Shown here: positions 26,852 through 33,790 of the stretch, piece by piece | Numbering within the stretch: position 1 is the first letter of the stretch | Layout of the letters: each line of letters starts with the position of its first letter | Source: Thioalkalivibrio sp. ALJ21 | GTDB taxonomy: Bacteria > Pseudomonadota > Gammaproteobacteria > Ectothiorhodospirales > Ectothiorhodospiraceae | Assembly: GCF_000378605.1 (NCBI RefSeq) | Contig: NZ_KB905156.1 | Span: forward strand, 725,209 to 789,208 | DNA length: 64,000 nt | Direction: 5' to 3' | Made by a program: the position numbers and the translations under genes | Notes under the pieces: model-generated | Told to the model about the DNA's origin: nothing | The model's database searches: none | Seen by the model: the letters and a program-made list of their open reading frames with translations, nothing else

Positions 26852-28408
26852 TCATCGCAACAGGCTCAGCAGTTCGTCGAGAACACCGGCCGATCCGGTG
26901 AGATAAAGACCCATCACCACCGCGTACACCAGAAGCAGGGTGGCCAGGGCGATCGAGAAGGCCGACAGTTCCAGCCTGCGGCGGCGCCGTATCTGGGGTG
27001 TGCGTACGGCCGAGATGGTGCCCAGCACCGGGCGGCCGGCGATCTCCGCGAGCTGCCGTCGATTGCTGACCGTCCGCCGCAGCTGTGAAAGCAGGAAGGC
27101 GAAGCCTGTCCCCGCGCCCAGGCCGGCCAGCAGGATGCCGGTGGCCATCAGCGGGCGATCGGGCGCCGAAGGGGCCGTCGGTCGCCGCGGCGGTTCAAGG
27201 ACGCGGAAATCGACCGAGTCGGTCTCCGATTCAACCGCGCCCGACATGATTGCCTGCTCGCGTCGGCTCTGGAGCTGACGGTAGGAGTCGCGCAGTACGT
27301 CGTAGTTACGCGTCAGCGCGGTCAGCTCCGACTCCACGGCCGGGGCGCGGTCGACGTCCTGTTCCAGCCGCGCGACCCGTGCCTGGAATTCCTCGATGCG
27401 GGTCTCCAGCATCGCGATATCGCTCTCGGCGTCGGTAATCGCGGCCTGCAACGTGTCGCTACCCCCGCTACCCCCAATGGGCACTACCGCCGGGTTGCGT
27501 GCGTAGTCGGCGGCTTCGCGCGAGCGGCGCTCTTCCAGTTCCGAGAGGATGCGCCTTGCGGCGACGATGTCGGGGTGGTCGTCGGTGTAGCGATGCCGCA
27601 TGGCATCGATGTTTTCCTGCAGGTCATTGATCCGGCGGTCCAGCTCCGGGTTGCGGTACTGCGCCCTCACCGTGCCGCCACCCGACCGGCTTTCCTCGGC
27701 ACGGCGCTGTAACGCGGCCAGGCGGCTGTGGGCCTCGCGCAATTGCAGCTCTGCCTGAGCCACCTGTTCGCGGCCGCGCTCCAGGCGCGAGTAGAAGTTG
27801 CCGTCGCCGCTGATAAAGCGCGCATTCTGCCGCTTGAAGTCTTCGATCTCGGCTTCCCTGGCCTGCAGCTGGCGCTCGTAGATCTCGAGCTGACGCTCAA
27901 TGAACCGCTGCGAGGTGCTCAGATCCAGGCGCGAGTCGCCAAGACCGCGCTCCATGAACAGATTCACCGTCTCGCGGACCACGCGCTCGGCGACATCAGG
28001 ATTGCTGTGGCGAAAACGCACGGTGAAGATGTTTTCGCGCCGTTCGCCGTCCAGGGTCAGCCTGCCGCGCAGCAGGTTGACCTGTGCGTCGAGGTCGGCG
28101 CTACCCATGTAGACGTCCAGGTCGCTTTGCCGGGCGATGGTCTCCAGGTTGTCGCGGCTGAGCAGGGTGCGCGTCACCATCCGCAGCCGCTCTTCTGTAT
28201 CCGGGCGCACCGTCATCCCGCGCAGCAGCGGATTCAGCACGGACTGAGTGTTGACGAATACCTGCGCATTAGCCTGATAGGTATCCGGTAGGCTCTGGAT
28301 GTAAGCCCATCCGCCCAGACACACAATCCAGGCAATCGGCAGAATCCACCAGCGTCGGCGCCAGGTGGCGCGTGCCCGCTGAATAAAATCCTGAACAATC
28401 TTTTCCAT
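26852..28408 (-). CDS. XrtA system polysaccharide chain-length determinant (Wzz-like PCP)
   Basis: A 518-residue polysaccharide co-polymerase. There is an N-terminal helix (ILPIAWIVCLGGWAYI, about 20-36), a long periplasmic region with heptad-like coiled coils (about 170-400), and a C-terminal pair of membrane helices: PLMATGILLAGLGAG near 430 and the final ALATLLLVYAVVMGLYL. The start ATG at 28406-28408 (MEKIVQDF) gives the standard cytoplasmic tail; the upstream frame to 28516 lacks support. It is the first gene of the long minus-strand operon and works with the tyrosine autokinase downstream. Confidence 0.92.
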   Translation of the reverse strand: MEKIVQDFIQRARATWRRRWWILPIAWIVCLGGWAYIQSLPDTYQANAQVFVNTQSVLNPLLRGMTVRPDTEERLRMVTRTLLSRDNLETIARQSDLDVYMGSADLDAQVNLLRGRLTLDGERRENIFTVRFRHSNPDVAERVVRETVNLFMERGLGDSRLDLSTSQRFIERQLEIYERQLQAREAEIEDFKRQNARFISGDGNFYSRLERGREQVAQAELQLREAHSRLAALQRRAEESRSGGGTVRAQYRNPELDRRINDLQENIDAMRHRYTDDHPDIVAARRILSELEERRSREAADYARNPAVVPIGGSGGSDTLQAAITDAESDIAMLETRIEEFQARVARLEQDVDRAPAVESELTALTRNYDVLRDSYRQLQSRREQAIMSGAVESETDSVDFRVLEPPRRPTAPSAPDRPLMATGILLAGLGAGTGFAFLLSQLRRTVSNRRQLAEIAGRPVLGTISAVRTPQIRRRRRLELSAFSIALATLLLVYAVVMGLYLTGSAGVLDELLSLLR

Positions 28409-28762
28409 TTCTTGCTGCCCCCTGTTAAACCCTTTGACGTTCAATGACGCCTTGTGGGTCTTCGAACGGAGTAACAGTTCTCCGGTAAAAGGGTTCCCCG
28501 CAAAGCCCTTTTTCACCTTGCCTGGGCCCCTAGCCGGGAGACGTCTAGGGCTATTGAAGATCGTTTGTTTTCCCTTGTCTACACATGTCGAGAATGTTTA
28601 CACCAGAAAAAATTTTGAAGCTGAGTTTTCTAATAAATTTTCGCGGTTTTATAACGGATCAGGGGTTTACGTTAACTGGTACGCAGTTTGCTGGGCTTTG
28701 TTCGATTAGGCTCGAAACGGCTGCGGCAGGGGGGTGGCCTGGCGGTTGGGAGGGATTCTCAA
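28409..28762. other. Divergent regulatory region between chain-length gene and PilZ operon
   Basis: 354 bases, strikingly AT-rich at 28,550-28,720. It holds a sigma-54 promoter pointing to the PilZ gene (28677-28692). It also holds a stem AAAAGGG (28487-28493) / CCCTTTT (28506-28512) in the leader of the minus-strand operon, and an inverted repeat CCCTAG (28528-28533) / CTAGGG (28545-28550). The last lies about 130-150 bases upstream of the sigma-54 core, the usual distance for an enhancer-binding protein site. No RpoN-type core was found for the minus-strand operon. Confidence 0.6.
28677..28692 (+). promoter_or_regulatory. Sigma-54 (RpoN) promoter for the PilZ-acyltransferase-ThiF operon
   Basis: The sequence TGGTACGCAGTTTGCT matches the RpoN consensus TGGCACG-N4-TTGCW at 10 of 11 defined positions in the -24 and -12 elements, with exact GG-N10-GC spacing (GG 28678-28679, GC 28690-28691). 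The start of transcription would be near 28,703, giving a ~60-base leader to the ATG at 28763. The window also encodes PrsR, a GAFTGA-containing sigma-54 activator. Confidence 0.8.
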
Positions 28763-29356
28763 ATGCACGACGATCTGGGCCAGAGAAGCCTCGCGCAGAA
28801 CCTGGCGGAGTTCTGGCATCCCGCCATGCTCAAGCGGAACTGGAGCGAGCGCCTCGCGCTGATGAACGACATCTACCGACAGCTCCATCGATTCAGCACC
28901 AGTGACGAGGAGTACGAGTCCTGGGCCGGACAGCTGGTGGAGGCCGTAATCGACCGGCTCGGGGAACCCCCGATCACGGATCCATCTCAGGCCGATCTCT
29001 ACGCCTGCTCGCCGAACCCGAGGCACTGGTCGTCCGCATTCGCCTGGCGCTACGGACGCAAGACATCTGGCCGGCCCGAGCAGCGCTGCTGGCCGCGGTA
29101 TGCGGTCGACCTGCTGACCGAGATCGGTATCCGAAAGGAGTGGCGCAAGTGCCGCCTGATGGATCTTTCGCGGGGTGGCGCGCGGATTGCGCTGGTCGGG
29201 CAGTACCCGTATTTGCCGCCCGATACCGCCTTGCAGCTAATGCTCCCGACCGCCGGGACCTTCGATGCCGTCGTGGTATCCGATCGCCGGGTAGGTCTGG
29301 GCCTGCGTTTTCTAAGGCGCAATGGCCCGGGTCAACGCATCGATACGACGGCCTGA
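28763..29356 (+). CDS. PilZ domain protein
   Basis: A 197-residue protein: a helical N-terminal 100 residues of unknown role followed by a PilZ domain. The two c-di-GMP binding motifs are intact: RxxxR in QRCWPRYAV and (D/N)xSxxG in LMDLSRGGARI. It is therefore expected to bind c-di-GMP. It is the first gene after the sigma-54 promoter and precedes two acyltransferases and a ThiF-like enzyme, so c-di-GMP may regulate that module post-translationally (inference). ATG 28763 has GGGAGGG eight bases upstream; the in-frame codon at 28688 would lie inside the promoter and is rejected. Confidence 0.85.
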   Translation: MHDDLGQRSLAQNLAEFWHPAMLKRNWSERLALMNDIYRQLHRFSTSDEEYESWAGQLVEAVIDRLGEPPITDPSQADLYACSPNPRHWSSAFAWRYGRKTSGRPEQRCWPRYAVDLLTEIGIRKEWRKCRLMDLSRGGARIALVGQYPYLPPDTALQLMLPTAGTFDAVVVSDRRVGLGLRFLRRNGPGQRIDTTA

Positions 29357-29399
29357 AAGCATGTGTCTCTGGCCGGGGAGATCCGTACTGAACTGCGCA

Positions 29400-30218
29400 A
29401 TGGAGGAAGAACGTTTGTATACCCATGCTGGCGTCGAACCGGGACGCCCCACCTCAGATCGTTGCCTGCCGGATGGGCATTCCCCGTCCTATCAGGTGTA
29501 TCTCGCCACAGGCGCCCGGGCGCGGCGCATTCACTATCGGATGCGCTACGCGGTGTACTGCCTGGAGACCGGTTTTGAAGCGGCCGAGCGTTACCCGGAG
29601 GGGTTCGAGCGCGACGTCCACGATGAGCACGCCGCTCATTTTCTGGTGCGGATGGGCGGACTGTACGACGGCGGGCGCTGGGTTGGCGCCATGCGCCTGA
29701 TTCGGCCGGAGGCGGGTCCCCTCCCGACCATGGCCGCCGGGCATCTGTTTCCGGATGCCTTTGCTACGCCCAGGGTCGAGTCCCCGCGGGTGCTCGAGGT
29801 TTCCCGCCTGATTGCCCGTGGTTCCCCGGAACGCGGATCGCCGCGTTTGCTGTATCACCTTTGCCAGGCCGCCCAGGCCTATGCCGAGGATCACGGGTAT
29901 GACTTTCTGCTGTTCATGATTCGCCCAGCCCTGGCCCGTCTGCTCCAGCGCCACCACATCCCCATCGAGTTGTGTGGCGAGGCCTGCGACCATCGGGGGC
30001 TGCGGCTGCCGTTCCGGGCCCCGACTGCCGAGTCCGGCCTGGCGCTGTCGGCCTGGCGCCGCCGGCTGGGGCTGGGCGACACACCGGAGCGCCCTCACTA
30101 CGCGCAACTGGCCGGGCACCCACCGTTCCCGTACCGAGCGGCACCGGGGTACAAGCGTTGCTGGCGCCCGCGTGCGTATCACGCCCCAAGGGCTATGGAA
30201 GTGCCCTGTGCAGGATGA
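29400..30218 (+). CDS. PEP-CTERM/exosortase-associated acyltransferase, FeeM / N-acyl amino acid synthase-like (copy 1)
   Basis: A 272-residue protein of the exosortase-linked acyltransferase family, which is related to autoinducer synthases and to FeeM-type N-acyl amino acid synthases. Typical features: RIHYRMRYAVYCLETGFE near residue 40-60, HDEHAAHFLVR, the GAMRLI strand, and RVLEVSRLIARGS where acyl-ACP binding occurs in the family. Known members join a long acyl chain from acyl-ACP to an amino acid. Two starts are possible: ATG 29400 without a good Shine-Dalgarno, or TTG 29415 preceded by GGAGGA with good spacing. It overlaps copy 2 by 11 bases. Confidence 0.8.
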   Translation: MEEERLYTHAGVEPGRPTSDRCLPDGHSPSYQVYLATGARARRIHYRMRYAVYCLETGFEAAERYPEGFERDVHDEHAAHFLVRMGGLYDGGRWVGAMRLIRPEAGPLPTMAAGHLFPDAFATPRVESPRVLEVSRLIARGSPERGSPRLLYHLCQAAQAYAEDHGYDFLLFMIRPALARLLQRHHIPIELCGEACDHRGLRLPFRAPTAESGLALSAWRRRLGLGDTPERPHYAQLAGHPPFPYRAAPGYKRCWRPRAYHAPRAMEVPCAG

Positions 30219-30984
30219 CCCGCTCATCACGGCGTTCTGCCGCTATTTTTCTCTGGTGAAGCCGGACAAGGAGCAGCTGGAGGCGGTGTACCGACTGCGC
30301 TACGAGGTCTACTGCCGAGAGTTCCGTTACGAGTCTCCGGAGAACTGCCCGGGCGAGCGCGAAATCGACGAATATGACGCCCAGTCCTCGCATTGCCTGC
30401 TGGAGCATGTGGTGAGCGGCACCCACGCCGGCTGCGTCCGGGTCGTTCATGTCGACGCGCGTCAGAAGATCCACGAACTCCCGATGGAGCGTCACTGCGA
30501 GAACTGCTTTTACGAGACCGAGTACCGCCCGGACCGCCTGGAGCGGGACGCGATCTGTGAAGTCTCCCGGCTGGCCGTCAATGGCCTGTTTCGGCGACGT
30601 CTGGGGGAGTCGGTCACGCCGGTTGGCGACCTTCACCTGCTGAATGTGCCTCTGGAACAGGCGCGTACCTTCCCGCTGCTGGCGTTGAGCCTGTTCATGA
30701 GCGCGGTCGCCATGATGGAGATCCAGGGCCGCTCGCATGCCTTCGCCATGATGGAGCCGTCGCTGGCGCGCATCCTGCGTCGCCATGGCCTGCAGGTGAA
30801 GCAGATCGGCACGCTTCAGAACTACCATGGCCGCCGCGCGCCGTTTCATATTAGTCTGCTTACAGCCCTGGCCGGGATTCACCGTTCACCGTCGCTGAGC
30901 CAGCTGTATGCACACTCCTATGCCAACCTTTCCGACCCCCACCCCTCCGATTCTCTCTGGGACGCGATTGCCAGCGCGGCCTGA
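30208..30984 (+). CDS. PEP-CTERM/exosortase-associated acyltransferase, FeeM / N-acyl amino acid synthase-like (copy 2)
   Basis: A 258-residue paralogue of the preceding gene. Shared signatures are AVYRLRYEVYCREF near residue 30, DEYDAQSSHCLLEH, AGCVRVVHVD and AICEVSRLAVNG. The divergence is large, so it is probably an old duplication or a separate acquisition with different acyl or amino-acid specificity. No ATG lies near the conserved start; GTG at 30208-30210 opens the domain correctly and overlaps the end of copy 1 by 11 bases. Its TGA shares bases with the ThiF start (TGATG), implying coupled translation. Function is by family analogy, not demonstrated. Confidence 0.8.
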   Translation: MQDDPLITAFCRYFSLVKPDKEQLEAVYRLRYEVYCREFRYESPENCPGEREIDEYDAQSSHCLLEHVVSGTHAGCVRVVHVDARQKIHELPMERHCENCFYETEYRPDRLERDAICEVSRLAVNGLFRRRLGESVTPVGDLHLLNVPLEQARTFPLLALSLFMSAVAMMEIQGRSHAFAMMEPSLARILRRHGLQVKQIGTLQNYHGRRAPFHISLLTALAGIHRSPSLSQLYAHSYANLSDPHPSDSLWDAIASAA

Positions 30985-31862
30985 TGCCTGAGTTCGACTA
31001 TCACGCGGCGTTCCGGCGCACCCATGGCTGGGTGACCTGGCCAGAGCTGGAACGCCTGCGTGGTGCGCGAGTGGCCATCGCCGGTCTTGGCGGTGTCGGC
31101 GGGAGCCATCTGCTGACGCTCGCCCGCCTGGGGGTGGGGCGCTTTCATATCGCGGATTTCGACTGCTTCGAGCTGCACAACATGAATCGCCAGGCTGGGG
31201 CGGGGATGTCGCGTCTGGGCCGGCCCAAGGTTGAGGTCCTGCGCGAGATGGCGCTGGACATCAATCCGGAGCTCGAGATCACGACGTTCCCGGAGGGTGT
31301 GCACCAGCACAATCTGGAGGCCTTCCTCCAGGGTGTGGATCTCTACGTCGACGGGCTCGACTTCTTCGTGTTTCAGGCCCGTCGCGAGGTCTTCGCCGCG
31401 TGTGCAGAGCGCGGGATCCCGGCGATCACCGTGGCCCCGCTCGGCATGGGGGCGGCGTTGCTTAACTTCCGCCCGGGTGGCGTGTCGTTCGATGACTACT
31501 TCGACCTGCGCGACGGCTTGCCCGACGAGGAGCTGGCGCTGCGTTTCATGATGGGCCTGGCCCCGTCGATGATGCAGATGGGCTACCTGGCCGATCCTGC
31601 CGCCGTCGACCTGAAGGCCCAGCATGGCCCGTCCACCGTGATGGCCTGCGAGCTGTGCGCCGGGGTCATGGGTACCGAGGCCCTGAAGATCCTGCTGGGG
31701 CGGGGTCGCGTCGTCTGGGCCCCGCACGGTGTTCACTTCGATGCCTACCGCCAGCGCCTTGCCCGCACCTGGCGCCCCGGTGGCAATCGCAACCCCCTGC
31801 AGCGTTTGCTACTGGCCATCGGCCGCCGACGGCTCGCGCGTCTCCGGGCGAGCGGGCAGTAA
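30984..31862 (+). CDS. ThiF/HesA/MoeB-family E1-like adenylyltransferase
   Basis: A 292-residue E1-superfamily protein. The nucleotide-binding site is VAIAGLGGVGGSHLLTLARLG (about 29-49), followed by the acidic ADFDCFELHNMNRQ with the conserved Asn-Arg-Gln that contacts ATP. Only one CxxC pair (CELC) is present, so the usual four-Cys zinc site of MoeB/ThiF is incomplete. No ubiquitin-like partner (ThiS/MoaD) is nearby; the moaD gene at 56897 is unrelated by position. The E1 may instead adenylate a small carboxylate such as the product of the two acyltransferases (inference). The TGATG overlap with copy 2 places it in the same operon. Confidence 0.85.
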   Translation: MPEFDYHAAFRRTHGWVTWPELERLRGARVAIAGLGGVGGSHLLTLARLGVGRFHIADFDCFELHNMNRQAGAGMSRLGRPKVEVLREMALDINPELEITTFPEGVHQHNLEAFLQGVDLYVDGLDFFVFQARREVFAACAERGIPAITVAPLGMGAALLNFRPGGVSFDDYFDLRDGLPDEELALRFMMGLAPSMMQMGYLADPAAVDLKAQHGPSTVMACELCAGVMGTEALKILLGRGRVVWAPHGVHFDAYRQRLARTWRPGGNRNPLQRLLLAIGRRRLARLRASGQ

Positions 31863-31894
31863 TAACGCTTCAGACGAGGTGCCCACTCAGGCAT

Positions 31895-31923
31895 AAAAAA
31901 ACCCCTCGTCCGAGGACGAGGGG
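31895..31923 (-). terminator. Rho-independent terminator of the PEP-CTERM gene
   Basis: A near-perfect palindrome with arms CCCCTCGTCC (31902-31911) and GGACGAGGGG (31914-31923). On the minus strand it is followed by seven T (plus-strand A run 31895-31901), so it terminates the PEP-CTERM transcript 54 bases after its stop. It may also block plus-strand read-through from ThiF, though no T run follows on that strand. Confidence 0.9.
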
Positions 31924-31976
31924 CCGGGAGAGGCTTTCCACCCAGGGGGGAGCAGAAGGCCCAACCACAAGGGCTG

Positions 31977-32813
31977 CTAGGCAGCCAGGCCGGTGTCGCG
32001 GCGGCGGCGTCGCGTGGCGACGAAGCCGAGCAGTACCAGCCCGGTTCCCAGCAGAAGCAGCATGGCCGGTTCGGGCACTTCCTGTCCGGACCAGCGGGCG
32101 TCGGCCGAGCCGACCACCTCAAAGGTAGTGCGCTGGTCGACTTCCTCGAAACCCTCGATGAAGTCGAACTGACCCGTTACACGGACATTCATGTAGAACG
32201 GATCCGGACTGGTAAAGAACTGCCGGCCTTCGTCCGAGAGCATCCACTCGTTGAAGATCAGGGCAAAGCTGCCGATGTCGTCCGAATCGGGGTCGAAGGA
32301 ACCTGCGCCCCGCTCGAAGATGTCGGACCAGCCGACGAGGATGTCGTCACCCGTGCCGCCCAGGGCCACACCATCGGCCGCATCGTTCGAGTTGAATCCA
32401 AAGGTGGTATCCAGATTCGGGTCCAGATAGAGCGCGATCGAGCCGGTGGTGCCGGTGAACTCGCCCGTATCCGCATCGAAGTTCCCGGAGGACTCGAACA
32501 CGGCATACAGACCGTAGAACAGGTCGCCATCGTCCCCGGTGGATCCCAGTCGGTTGCTGACCGATGTGCCGCCGAGGAAGTACTGACCCACGTTCCAGTA
32601 GGCCGCCGCGTCGAAGGAACCGTCGGCATCGAGGGTCAGCAGTTCCTCATACCCACCGGTAATGCGGTCGACTTCACGTTCACCCACGGCGATCGTCGAG
32701 AGATCGAGCTGCGAATCATCAATCGTAAAGACGCCGGCATGTGCGGTGCCCGCAAGCCCCAGACTGGCCACTGCCAGTACCGCCCCCAGCGCTGTTTGCT
32801 TGAACCTTTCCAT
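31977..32813 (-). CDS. PEP-CTERM sorting domain protein, resembling flocculation protein PepA
   Basis: A 278-residue exported protein. Signal peptide residues 1-26 end AGTAHA. The mature part is acidic and has no cysteine. The C-terminal sorting signal has the VPEP box at 246-249, a hydrophobic helix (AMLLLLGTGLVLLGFVA) and a basic RRRRR tail. XrtA at 18367 is the expected processing enzyme. The segments DRITGGYEELLTLD, AAYWNVGQYF and FYGLYAVFESSG recall the flocculation-associated PepA family (recognition by pattern, not by alignment). An upstream GTG at 32828 is in frame, but GGAGG lies within that extension eight bases before ATG 32813, which fixes the start. It has its own sigma-54 promoter and a strong terminator. 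Confidence 0.9.
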   Translation of the reverse strand: MERFKQTALGAVLAVASLGLAGTAHAGVFTIDDSQLDLSTIAVGEREVDRITGGYEELLTLDADGSFDAAAYWNVGQYFLGGTSVSNRLGSTGDDGDLFYGLYAVFESSGNFDADTGEFTGTTGSIALYLDPNLDTTFGFNSNDAADGVALGGTGDDILVGWSDIFERGAGSFDPDSDDIGSFALIFNEWMLSDEGRQFFTSPDPFYMNVRVTGQFDFIEGFEEVDQRTTFEVVGSADARWSGQEVPEPAMLLLLGTGLVLLGFVATRRRRRDTGLAA

Positions 32814-32906
32814 GTTGTAATCCTCCACCAGTTAGAATCAATGTGTTTGAGTTAACGCTTACTTCTACTTCAATTTGCTAGTCGTCCTGTCTTGCGAGTG
32901 AAGTAA

Positions 32907-32922
32907 AGCAGGCTGCGTGCCA
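32907..32922 (-). promoter_or_regulatory. Sigma-54 (RpoN) promoter for the PEP-CTERM gene
   Basis: Read on the minus strand the sequence is TGGCACGCAGCCTGCT: a perfect -24 TGGCACG and a -12 CTGCT, with GG-N10-GC spacing (GG at 32921-32920, GC at 32909-32908). Transcription would start near 32,896, leaving a leader of about 80 bases to ATG 32813. PrsR, encoded at 36606-37943, is the likely activator. Confidence 0.85.
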
Positions 32923-33050
32923 AGCGCGATAACTATCGGATTTGAAATAGTTTTTCGTTTGTTTTCCTTGGCCATGGAAAAGGGCCATGTAAAAAAAACG
33001 GACGGCAGGGATTGGGGGCTCGGCCGTTCTTTCCGTGAAGGAGATGCCAC

Positions 33051-33716
33051 ATGTCCAAGCGTGCCAAGACCCGCGACGAGATTGCCGAAGCCTACAAGTC
33101 ACCACCGTGGTGGTACGACGCGCGGGGGTTTTTCATCCTGACCTTTGCCTACAACAGCACCCTGGGCGCCCAGATCCGGTTTTTTGGCGGCAACATGGGG
33201 GCCCGGCATCTGGAAATCGGCTGTGGCACGGGGACACTGCTGGAGATGGCAATCAAGTGGCGGCGCCGGCGCAAACTGCCGGAGAGCGAAGTTGTCGGCG
33301 TGGATTACGCCGAATCCATGCTGGCGGGCGCGCGCCACCGCTTCGCAAAGGACGAGCACGTGACTGTCAAACACGCCGACGCCGCGGAGCTGCCGTTTGC
33401 CGATGGCGAGTTCGATACGGCCAACATCGCCAACTCGGTGCACTGCTTTCCGGATGTGGACGGCGCCATCCACGAGGCCTTTCGGGTGCTCAAGCCGGGG
33501 GGCACCCTGGCCGCAAACGTCCTGCTGTACCCGCGTACGCCGCAGCCACTGAAGGCGATTGCCGAACGTATCAACCGCTGGGGCATGCGCAAGGGCATCC
33601 TGCATACCCCGTACGAGGCCCGCGATATCCTGAGCCGCTTCACCAGCGCCGGATTTCAGGTGGTCGACTCCTCGATCTCGGGCAACTGCTACAACCTGCT
33701 GTTGAAGCGACCGTAA
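33051..33716 (+). CDS. Class I SAM-dependent methyltransferase
   Basis: A 221-residue methyltransferase with motif I HLEIGCGTGTLLEMA, the acidic VGVDYAESML, FADGEFDTANIANSVHCFPD at motif IV, and FRVLKPGGTLAAN at motif VI (Ubie/Methyltransf_11 type). The substrate is unknown. It stands alone between the PEP-CTERM gene (divergent) and prsT (convergent). GAAGGAG sits seven bases before the ATG. A direct/inverted arrangement GGCCAT...GGGCCAT at 32970-32990 just upstream may be an operator. A UUCG-loop terminator follows at 33732. Confidence 0.8.
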   Translation: MSKRAKTRDEIAEAYKSPPWWYDARGFFILTFAYNSTLGAQIRFFGGNMGARHLEIGCGTGTLLEMAIKWRRRRKLPESEVVGVDYAESMLAGARHRFAKDEHVTVKHADAAELPFADGEFDTANIANSVHCFPDVDGAIHEAFRVLKPGGTLAANVLLYPRTPQPLKAIAERINRWGMRKGILHTPYEARDILSRFTSAGFQVVDSSISGNCYNLLLKRP

Positions 33717-33731
33717 TCGTCCTGGAGAAAC

Positions 33732-33761
33732 GCTGAAGCCCACGTTCGCGTGGGCTTCAGC
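33732..33761. terminator. Bidirectional hairpin terminator with UUCG loop
   Basis: A perfect 13-bp stem GCTGAAGCCCACG (33732-33744) / CGTGGGCTTCAGC (33749-33761) closed by TTCG, an extra-stable tetraloop. It lies between the convergent methyltransferase (stop 33716) and prsT (stop 33791) and probably ends both transcripts, although T runs on either side are short. Confidence 0.8.
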
Positions 33762-33790
33762 AGCCATTGCATCTTTCTCGCTTTTCGGGC

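Noticed and set aside
30984-31862. ThiF gene as part of thiamine or molybdopterin synthesis
   Set aside because: No ThiS/ThiG/MoaD neighbour and an incomplete zinc site; the operon context points to the acyltransferases.
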